From Flavobacterium endoglycinae (GTDB lineage: Bacteria > Bacteroidota > Bacteroidia > Flavobacteriales > Flavobacteriaceae): a stretch of DNA of 64,000 nt. The position numbers were made by a program, and so were the translations under genes. Below the pieces are notes generated by a model that saw nothing but the letters and a program-made list of their open reading frames with translations, ran no database searches and had not been told where the DNA came from. Positions 57,712 through 64,000 of this stretch are shown piece after piece (positions within the stretch are counted from its first letter, which is position 1; each line of letters begins with the position of its first letter). The stretch is from positions 4,823,001 through 4,887,000 of the forward strand of contig NZ_CP071448.1 of the NCBI RefSeq assembly GCF_017352115.1. The letters run 5' to 3'.

Positions 57712-60111
57712 ATGTTAAAAAAAATTACACTTGCATTATTGTTTTCGGTATCAATTTTTGCACAAAAACAAGCTAGAATTGTCGAAGACTTCAACAAAAA
57801 CTGGAACTTCAAGTTAGGAGATTATCCAGAAGCTGTAAATGCTAATTTCAACGTATCAGATTGGAGAATGCTTCAATTGCCGCATGATTGGAGCATTGAA
57901 GGCGCTTTTGATAAAGAGGCTAAGACCAAACAAGCGCAAGGATTTTTACCTGCAGGTAAAGGCTGGTATCGAAAAGTTTTTACAATTCCTGCCAATTGGA
58001 AAAGTAAAACAATTTCAATTGAATTTGATGGTGTTTTTAAAAATAGCGAAGTATTTATAAACGGGAAATCATTAGGAATGCGTCCAAATGGCTATATTTC
58101 TTTTGGTTATGATTTATCTCCATATTTAAATTATGGACAGACCAATACTATTGCAGTTAAGGTAGACAACGATGCTCAACCTAATTCAAGATGGTATACG
58201 GGTTCTGGAATTTACAGGAATGTGAGATTGGTGGCGAGCGAAAAATTGCATGTAGCGAAGTGGGGAACTTTTGTAACTACACCTGAAGTTTCTTCAGCTC
58301 AAGCGAAAGTGCATTTTGAAGTTACGATTGATAATGATAATGCTTCTGCAAAAGAATTTAAATTGGTTACTTCGATTGTAGACGATAAAAATGTAGAAGT
58401 TGCCAAGATGACTTCTACAGAAAAAATAGGAGCAAAAACATCAGAAAAAAAGATTCATGATTTAGAAGTAAAACAGCCAAGATTATGGAATACCGAAAAT
58501 CCGTATTTGTATAAAGTCATTACAAAAGTGTACGAGAAATCGAAATTAGTTGACAATTACGAAACTCCGCTTGGATTTAGATATTTTAATTTTGATTCGG
58601 AAAAAGGATTTTCATTAAACGGTGTTCCGACTAAAATTAAAGGCGTTTGCCTGCATCATGATAATGGCGCGTTAGGAGCTGTAGAAAATATTCACGCCGT
58701 AAGGAGAAAACTAACGCTGATGAAAGAAATGGGAGCAAATGCAATTAGAATGTCGCACAACCCTCATTCTTTAGAAATGATGCAATTGTGTGACGAAATG
58801 GGATTTATCGTTCAGGACGAAGCTTTTGACGTGTGGAAAAAGAAAAAAGTAACCAACGATTACCATAAAGATTGGGATGCGTGGCACAAACAGGATTTAG
58901 AAGATTTTATCAAAAGAGACCGCAATCATCCGTCGGTTATGATGTGGAGTATCGGAAACGAAATTAGAGAACAGTTTGACAGCACAGGAATTGCCATTAC
59001 GAGAGAGTTGGCCAAAATTGTAAAATCGTTAGATACGACTCGTCCCGTAACTTCTGCTTTGACAGAAAATGTTATTGAGAAAAACTTCATTTATCAGTCA
59101 GGAGCTTTAGATCTTTTGGGATTCAATTACAAACATGAAGATTATAAAGATTTTCCAACTAAATTTAAAGGGCAAAAAATACTAGCATCAGAAAGTGTTT
59201 CGGCATTAGAAACGCGTGGACATTATGATCAATCGGATGTTATTAAAGCTTGGCCAACCAAACACGGTGCTCCATTTGATGGAAATGCAGATTGGACAGT
59301 TTCGGCTTACGATCAGGTGAAATCGTACTGGGGCGCCACGCACGAAGAAAACTGGAAAACCATTAAAAGTCAGGATTTCATGGCGGGAACTTTTATCTGG
59401 ACAGGATTTGATTATATCGGAGAACCAGATCCATATCCGTTTCCTGCAAGAAGTTCGTATTTCGGAATTGTAGATCTGGCCGGACTTCCAAAAGATGTGT
59501 ATTATATGTACCAAAGCGAATGGTCGAATAAAACCGTTCTGCATATTTTACCGCATTGGAACTGGAAAAAAGATCAGGAAATCAATGTTTGGGCGTATTA
59601 CAACAATACAGATGAAGTAGAATTATTCTTAAACGGAAAATCATTATGTAAAAAATCTAAGCAAAAGGATGATTTGCATATTTCATGGAAAGTGAAATTC
59701 GAACCAGGAACATTAAAAGCGGTTTCTAGAAAGAATGGAAAAGTAGTATTAGAAAAAGAAATTCGCACGGCAGGAGAAGCTGCTAAATTGGATTTAAAAG
59801 CAGATAAAACTACCATCAAAAATGATACTTACGATTTGGTTTATGTAACAGTTTCGATGCTCGATAAAGACGGAAACCTAGTTCCAAACGCAATGGATTT
59901 AGTCAACTTTGAAGTGACGGGCGGAGGAAAGTTAGTTGGAGTTGATAATGGTTATCAAGCCAATTTGGAATCGTTTAAAGCCAATTCTTGTAAGCTTTTT
60001 AACGGAAAATGTATTGCGATTATTCAATCAAATGGAAAGAAAGAAAAGATTCAGTTGAAAGCGACGGCAGGAAATTTACAAGCTTCTGTTATTGAAGTAA
60101 AAGTGCAGTAG
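57712..60111 (+). CDS. GH2 beta-galactosidase-type enzyme with Ig-like C-terminus
   Basis: An 799-aa secreted enzyme. ATG 57712 is chosen as it begins signal peptide MLKKITLALLFSVSIFAQ; the frame is open from 57565, but those 49 codons are the nested repeat. GH2 features: LPHDWSIEGAF, GKGWYRKVFTIP, SRWYTGSGIYRNVRLV; barrel with acid/base Glu417 in MMWSIGNEIRE and nucleophile Glu494 in ILASESVSALE; then a DUF4982-like domain (INVWAYYNNTDEVELFLNGKSL) and an Ig-like domain near the end (LVYVTVSMLDKDGNLVPNAMDLVNFEVTG). Likely trims beta-galactose from side-chain oligosaccharides. Last gene of the PUL; identical composite repeats flank it on both sides. Confidence 0.93.
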   Translation: MLKKITLALLFSVSIFAQKQARIVEDFNKNWNFKLGDYPEAVNANFNVSDWRMLQLPHDWSIEGAFDKEAKTKQAQGFLPAGKGWYRKVFTIPANWKSKTISIEFDGVFKNSEVFINGKSLGMRPNGYISFGYDLSPYLNYGQTNTIAVKVDNDAQPNSRWYTGSGIYRNVRLVASEKLHVAKWGTFVTTPEVSSAQAKVHFEVTIDNDNASAKEFKLVTSIVDDKNVEVAKMTSTEKIGAKTSEKKIHDLEVKQPRLWNTENPYLYKVITKVYEKSKLVDNYETPLGFRYFNFDSEKGFSLNGVPTKIKGVCLHHDNGALGAVENIHAVRRKLTLMKEMGANAIRMSHNPHSLEMMQLCDEMGFIVQDEAFDVWKKKKVTNDYHKDWDAWHKQDLEDFIKRDRNHPSVMMWSIGNEIREQFDSTGIAITRELAKIVKSLDTTRPVTSALTENVIEKNFIYQSGALDLLGFNYKHEDYKDFPTKFKGQKILASESVSALETRGHYDQSDVIKAWPTKHGAPFDGNADWTVSAYDQVKSYWGATHEENWKTIKSQDFMAGTFIWTGFDYIGEPDPYPFPARSSYFGIVDLAGLPKDVYYMYQSEWSNKTVLHILPHWNWKKDQEINVWAYYNNTDEVELFLNGKSLCKKSKQKDDLHISWKVKFEPGTLKAVSRKNGKVVLEKEIRTAGEAAKLDLKADKTTIKNDTYDLVYVTVSMLDKDGNLVPNAMDLVNFEVTGGGKLVGVDNGYQANLESFKANSCKLFNGKCIAIIQSNGKKEKIQLKATAGNLQASVIEVKVQ

Positions 60112-60117
60112 TTTTTG

Positions 60118-60255
60118 CTCGCAAAGTCGCGAAGACGCAAAGTTTTTTGAACCATATAAGTTATTTAAGTAATTTTAAGTTTTGGCATAATTAAACTTAA
60201 ATAACTTATATGGTTTAATTTTTATATAATCTTTGTGCCTTTGCGACTTTGCGAG
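60118..60255. repeat. Nested inverted repeat: family G around family A (second copy)
   Basis: Outer arms 60118-60142 (CTCGCAAAGTCGCGAAGACG) and 60231-60255 (CTTTGTGCCTTTGCGACTTT...) enclose family A arms 60149-60169 and 60196-60215. It starts 7 bp after the GH2 stop. Confidence 0.92.
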
Positions 60256-60343
60256 ATTTTTTTAATATGCTTTGAAGTATTATTTGTGTTTTTTTGTAAA
60301 ATTAAACTTATATTAGCCAAAATAATATTTTAAAAGCCGTAAA

Positions 60344-61555
60344 ATGATTTGTACCATTTATTCGCATCATTTAGGATTAGAAAAAATCAAAGAAATTTTT
60401 CTTTCGCATGTTCCTAAGGGAGTTTTTTCTTCTAATGGTGAGAACCTCGAATTTGAAGTGAAAGGCGGAATATTAAGTCCGTCTAAAAGAGTTACGATAT
60501 TCTACAGAGAAAGAGCCGTTCCTTCTTATCAAATTCCACAAATAGATGATTCTGAATTAACAGCCAATTTAAAAGGTTTATATGGATTTGTTGATTCACT
60601 GCCAACTGAAAATGAAAAGGTAAAAGGGCTTTTTCTGCATAAAATACAAACACTGAATTCTGAATTTTCAATTCGTGAAGACAAAGGAGAAATTAAAGAA
60701 TTAAATGTCATAATAGCTGATTTGGCAAAAGAATTTGATGCCGTTTTATTTGTGCAGCCGAATACGATTATTAGTAAATCTGAAACCCAGCATTTTCTAG
60801 ATAAAGATTTGAATCTAATTATTGATACAGAAGGTAAATGTGAAATTGAAGATTTAGAAGTTCATATCAATTCGGAGTATTTTGATAATGATCAAACGGA
60901 ATTAGACGAAGAGCAAATAGAAAGAAAAGCCAAGAATGAAGAAATTCTGGAAAGAGAAAATATAAAAATCAACAGACATCTGCCTTGTATTGAATCTGAA
61001 GCAGAAACTACAATTCGATCAGCAAAAGAAATTGCAGAAAGAGTAAGTGTTTTGGCTGTTACAAATTTGGTTGCTTTCAATAGTATTTCGCCTGAAGAAG
61101 CAATTGATTATTTACAGAATTATAAACTTTGGGAATTGGTAACAGAAGGCGAAAAAGAGTTTTTAACAAATCCAACGGAAGACAAAAAAATGTACGAAAC
61201 TTGGAAATGCGAAGGCATTTGGACTTTAATGTGGGCTTTGAAAAAAGTCGATACGCTTGATTTCCCAAATGAATTTTGTAATCTAGAAAACATTAGTGCT
61301 GAAAATTATCCTGTTGCAAAAGATAAAGATCCTTTTGAATTTATAAATGCTGTGAATGAAGTTCGATCTAAAAAAGAAATTTTAGATGCAGCCGATTTGT
61401 ATTACAGATACAATTGGGCCTGCGTAGACGAAAGAATCAAAGGGAGACAAATAGAAAACATCAATCCGGGAATTGTGTACGAAAGACAATATGCGCTCAA
61501 TTGGCTCATTCATTACATGGATCAGGATTGGGATGATGTTACTTGTGATACTTAA
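60344..61555 (+). CDS. DUF4272 domain protein
   Basis: A 403-aa cytoplasmic protein with no signal peptide. Residues about 190-395 fit DUF4272: RKAKNEEILERENIKINRHLPCIESEAETTIRSAKEIAERVSVLAVTNLVAFNSISPEEAIDYLQNYKLWELVTEGEKEFL, then ETWKCEGIWTLMWALKKVDTLDFPNEFCN and a last segment DLYYRYNWACVDERIKGRQ...NPGIVYERQYALNWL. The N-terminal 190 residues look like an unrelated alpha/beta domain (VLFVQPNTIISKSETQHFLDKDL). Role unknown; family members are widespread cytosolic proteins. It lies outside the PUL and is convergent with apbE. Confidence 0.72.
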   Translation: MICTIYSHHLGLEKIKEIFLSHVPKGVFSSNGENLEFEVKGGILSPSKRVTIFYRERAVPSYQIPQIDDSELTANLKGLYGFVDSLPTENEKVKGLFLHKIQTLNSEFSIREDKGEIKELNVIIADLAKEFDAVLFVQPNTIISKSETQHFLDKDLNLIIDTEGKCEIEDLEVHINSEYFDNDQTELDEEQIERKAKNEEILERENIKINRHLPCIESEAETTIRSAKEIAERVSVLAVTNLVAFNSISPEEAIDYLQNYKLWELVTEGEKEFLTNPTEDKKMYETWKCEGIWTLMWALKKVDTLDFPNEFCNLENISAENYPVAKDKDPFEFINAVNEVRSKKEILDAADLYYRYNWACVDERIKGRQIENINPGIVYERQYALNWLIHYMDQDWDDVTCDT

Positions 61556-61559
61556 ATTT

Positions 61560-61719
61560 GTTGTTGGTTGTTAGTTGTTGGTTGTTAGTTGTTAGTTATT
61601 GGTTATTATTACTATCAAACTCATAATTCATAACTCATAACCCATAACTCATAACCCATAACCCATAACCCATAACCCATAACCCATAATTCATAACCCA
61701 TAACTCATTAACCCATAAC
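61560..61719. repeat. Two heptanucleotide arrays in a convergent gap
   Basis: Left array about 61560-61608: seven units of GTTRTTR. Right array 61621-61719: fourteen units of YCATAAY, including five CCATAAC in a row from 61656 and one 8-nt unit (TCATTAAC). The two arrays are roughly complementary (GTTATGG against GTTGTTA), so together they make an imperfect hairpin between the convergent DUF4272 and apbE genes. Confidence 0.9.
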
Positions 61720-61724
61720 TTAAT

Positions 61725-62702
61725 TTACAACTTATACGAGAAATTTTTCGATTTAATGATTTTTCCTTTATCGGTAATCATTATGCAGCTGTAATCGCGG
61801 AATTTTTGGAGTAAAAGTAATCCTTCTTTTTGTCCTAAAACCATGATAGATGTGCTTAATCCGTTAGCAGTTTCGGCATTGGGTCCGAAGACGGTAACGC
61901 TGCATAAACCAGTTGCGGGATAACCAGTTGCTGGGTTGATAATGTGTGAATATCGTTTTCCGTTAAAAACAACAAATTTCTCATAACTGCCAGAAGTCGT
62001 TACAGCACCTTCTTTTAAAGGAATAGCAGTTAAAAGTTTTTCGGGATGAAATGGATTTGTAATTCCGATTTTCCAATCTTTTCCATTAGGCTGTTTTCCC
62101 CAAGTGCTCATATCGCCTGAACCATTTATAATGCCAGCTTGTACGCCTTTTTCAATCATCATGGCGCGGCATTTATCAGTTGCATAACCTTCGCCTAAAG
62201 CACCAAATCCAATTTTCATGCCTTTTAATTTCAGGAAGATAATCGACTGTACACTATCTAGAATAATATTTTGATAACCGACTTTTTCCACTGATTTTTT
62301 TATGGCTTCCGCCGAAGGCATTTCGGTCATAGAGCCGTCAAATTTCCAGATTTTGTCCATTGCTGCAAAGCTTATGTCGAATCCGCCGTTTGTAATCTCC
62401 GAAAGTTTAATGGCTCTTTGTGTCAATTGAAAAACTTCTCGATCTACTTTGACGGGTTGAATTCCAGCATTTTGATTGACTTTTGAAACCTGAGAATCTG
62501 GTTTCCAGTCGGAGATTAGATTTTCAATTCGAGTGATTTCGGCTATGACACTATCAATGTTTTGTACTGCCGAAAGCGAATCTTTATCAACAATGCTGAT
62601 ATCGAAACGTCCGCCCATTAATAGCGTTGTCTTTTTTCGCAAAACCTGAGCATTTGTTACAAAACAACAGATTAAAGTAAATAGAAATAAGAATCTATTC
62701 AT
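61725..62702 (-). CDS. apbE: FAD:protein FMN transferase (ApbE), secreted
   Basis: A 325-aa enzyme with signal peptide MNRFLFLFTLICCFVTNAQ, so it acts outside the cytoplasm. ApbE features: MGGRFDISIVDKD, IGFGALGEGYATDKCRAMM, GIINGSGDMSTWGKQPNG, KEGAVTTSGSYEKFVVFNGKRYSHIINPATGYPA and ANGLSTSIMVLG. It attaches FMN covalently to threonine residues of target flavoproteins, using FAD and Mg2+. It is followed 69 bp upstream on the - strand by the flavodoxin/reductase gene, and the pair looks like an operon for a flavin-based reductase system. Confidence 0.93.
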   Translation of the reverse strand: MNRFLFLFTLICCFVTNAQVLRKKTTLLMGGRFDISIVDKDSLSAVQNIDSVIAEITRIENLISDWKPDSQVSKVNQNAGIQPVKVDREVFQLTQRAIKLSEITNGGFDISFAAMDKIWKFDGSMTEMPSAEAIKKSVEKVGYQNIILDSVQSIIFLKLKGMKIGFGALGEGYATDKCRAMMIEKGVQAGIINGSGDMSTWGKQPNGKDWKIGITNPFHPEKLLTAIPLKEGAVTTSGSYEKFVVFNGKRYSHIINPATGYPATGLCSVTVFGPNAETANGLSTSIMVLGQKEGLLLLQKFRDYSCIMITDKGKIIKSKNFSYKL

Positions 62703-62705
62703 AAC

Positions 62706-62770
62706 AATTAATAATCTAAATTCAATCTAAAATCAACAATCTAAAATCAACAATCTGCAATCTAAAATCT
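62706..62770. repeat. Short direct repeats AATCTAAAATCAAC
   Basis: Between apbE and the reductase gene there are about four tandem copies of AATCTAAAATCAAC-like units, two identical. They separate the reductase stop from the apbE start. Confidence 0.75.
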
Positions 62771-62771
62771 T

Positions 62772-64000
62772 TTAATAGCAGTCACTTAAGATCTGACCAT
62801 TGTTTTTATAATCAGAAATACTTTTAAGACCATTTTCTTTGCATAAAATATCTAGAACGTTTTCAACATCTTTTTGCATGGCAAGCGAACCACAGATCAT
62901 GATAACACCGTTTTTCTTTAATAAATCCATGAAAAAAGAAGTATCTCTTTTAATCAGATCCATTACATAAATCTGTTTAGCTTCACGCGATAAAGCGACG
63001 TGAAATTGATCCAGATGCTGTTTTTGTTTCATCACTTTGGCAAACTTTTTATACGCCAGAAGTGTGGGTGTTTCCATTCTGAAACCACTGTAAAGATGTA
63101 TTTCCTGTTGTGCTTTATTTTGTTCGATCATTCCGAGGAAAGGAGCAATTCCTGTTCCGTTAGAAATAAAAGCAACTTTTGGAGCTTTCTTTGGCAGATA
63201 AAAAGCAGGATTTTTCAAAATTCGGGCTTTAATAACATCGCCGGGCTCAAGATTATTTAAATATCCAGAACCAAATCCGTTTGGATGTAGTTTTACAACC
63301 AATTGTACATTACCAGAATGATTTCCAATAGAGTAGAGGCGTTCTCTTGTATCGTTTGCCGGATAAATAGCTAATAAATCGCCAGAAATAAATTTAGTTC
63401 TAGAATTGGCTCTTAAAGTCAGAATAAAAGTATGTTCAGTTTCAGAAATTGGAGTTTTGTCTAAAACCATCAGTTTCTGACGGCCTTTCGGAACATGATT
63501 GTATAAAGAGGGTGTATTGGCCAGCGAAATTCCAGTTTTGGTACTCCACAATTTTACCCATTCTACAAATTCAGAAGCTGATTTGTCATTTACAGTTTGT
63601 AAATCCAAATAACGCTCTGCCCAAGGCTGTTTTTCAAGAAGCTGATCGATTTCAATGGCAAATCCGCAGAAATCAGGATACGATTTAGAACCAAAACCTA
63701 CAACCGAGAAATTGATTTTCTGCTTTTGGTTTTGTTTTTCTACTAGAGTTTCAAATTTATTTCCATTAGAAGGTGCATCACCTAAACCGTGCGTCGATGT
63801 AAAAACGATGATATGTTCTGCTTTTGGATATACCGAAAAACGATTTAATTCGGTTATAAACGCTTTATGTCCTTGACTGATTAATTGCTTCTGAATTGCA
63901 TTAGCAAACCTGAAAGTACTTCCGTTTTCAGAACCTGTTAAAAGAATAAAAGTACTTTCGCTGGCTTTGAATTTATTTTTAATTCGGCTAGATCTTCTTT
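62772..64000 (-). CDS. Flavodoxin/FNR-type reductase flavoprotein (5' end outside window)
   Basis: The frame is open on the - strand to the right window edge, so this is the C-terminal 409 residues of a longer protein. Reading from the edge: a flavodoxin domain (TGSENGSTFRFANAIQKQL, STHGLGDAPSNG, VVGFGSKSYPDFCGFA), then an FNR-type FAD domain (RERLYSIGNHSGNVQLVVKLHPNG) and an NAD(P) domain (VAFISNGTGIAPFLGMIEQNKAQQEIHLYSGFR, MICGSLAMQKDVENVL). This is the sulfite-reductase/cytochrome-P450-reductase layout. In flavobacteria such modules are often fused to an N-terminal PepSY membrane part and sit beside apbE; a ferric or membrane reductase is therefore a likely role. A shorter TTG start at 63608 would cut off the flavodoxin domain and is rejected. 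Confidence 0.9.
   Translation of the reverse strand, partial: RRSSRIKNKFKASESTFILLTGSENGSTFRFANAIQKQLISQGHKAFITELNRFSVYPKAEHIIVFTSTHGLGDAPSNGNKFETLVEKQNQKQKINFSVVGFGSKSYPDFCGFAIEIDQLLEKQPWAERYLDLQTVNDKSASEFVEWVKLWSTKTGISLANTPSLYNHVPKGRQKLMVLDKTPISETEHTFILTLRANSRTKFISGDLLAIYPANDTRERLYSIGNHSGNVQLVVKLHPNGFGSGYLNNLEPGDVIKARILKNPAFYLPKKAPKVAFISNGTGIAPFLGMIEQNKAQQEIHLYSGFRMETPTLLAYKKFAKVMKQKQHLDQFHVALSREAKQIYVMDLIKRDTSFFMDLLKKNGVIMICGSLAMQKDVENVLDILCKENGLKSISDYKNNGQILSDCY

Noticed and set aside
61621-61719. CRISPR-like array
   Set aside because: Units are 7 bp with no spacers; a simple tandem repeat.
62772-63608. Reductase starting at TTG 63608
   Set aside because: The frame continues upstream through a complete flavodoxin domain to the window edge, so 63608 is internal.

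Overview
The window looks like a chromosomal segment from a Flavobacterium-type member of the Bacteroidota. The DNA is AT-rich. There is an adjacent SusC/SusD pair. Lipoproteins carry short SSC/GSC-type lipoboxes, secreted proteins have Bacteroidota-style signal peptides ending in AQ, and the polysaccharide-degrading enzymes are strung along one strand. The genus is inferred from overall character, not from a marker gene.

Positions 1 to about 60,100 form one very large polysaccharide utilisation locus (PUL), nearly all on the + strand, aimed at pectin. Left block (1-15424): end of a LacZ-type GH2, a GH106 rhamnosidase, an SGNH acetylesterase, a DUF5703-like protein translationally coupled to a multidomain PL1 pectate lyase, a GH127 and a CE8 pectin methylesterase, closed by a good intrinsic terminator. 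Middle block (16082-35673): the SusC/SusD outer-membrane pair, two paralogous PL1 lyases around a DUF3826 protein, a beta-helix/TIM-barrel protein of unknown activity, a GH140-type apiosidase, a GH28, a GH43-like protein and a beta-propeller protein. Right block (35859-60111): two GH78 rhamnosidases, an STN-esterase fusion, a GH95, an (alpha/alpha)6 glycosidase-like lipoprotein, a sialidase-like lipoprotein, a sugar-isomerase-like lipoprotein, a GH67/GH20-like protein and two more GH2 enzymes. Combined GH140, GH106, GH127, GH95, GH78 and GH2 genes suggest rhamnogalacturonan II-like side chains; PL1, CE8 and GH28 address homogalacturonan; rhamnosidases and GH43/GH2 fit rhamnogalacturonan I. No dedicated regulator (HTCS, AraC or ECF sigma) is present.

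The right edge leaves the PUL: a DUF4272 protein (+), then on the - strand ApbE (FAD:protein FMN transferase) and a flavodoxin/reductase flavoprotein running off the window. A small unrecognised - strand gene at 47521-47997 interrupts the PUL.

The most unusual structure is between the genes. Almost every gap in the PUL is a long inverted repeat whose left arm usually begins about 5-25 nt after one stop codon and whose right arm ends about 7-66 nt before the next start codon. The arms belong to a small set of recurring families, sometimes nested. The gaps most likely to hold promoters (before susC and before 48371) lack this structure. The repeats also create false N-terminal extensions on several genes.
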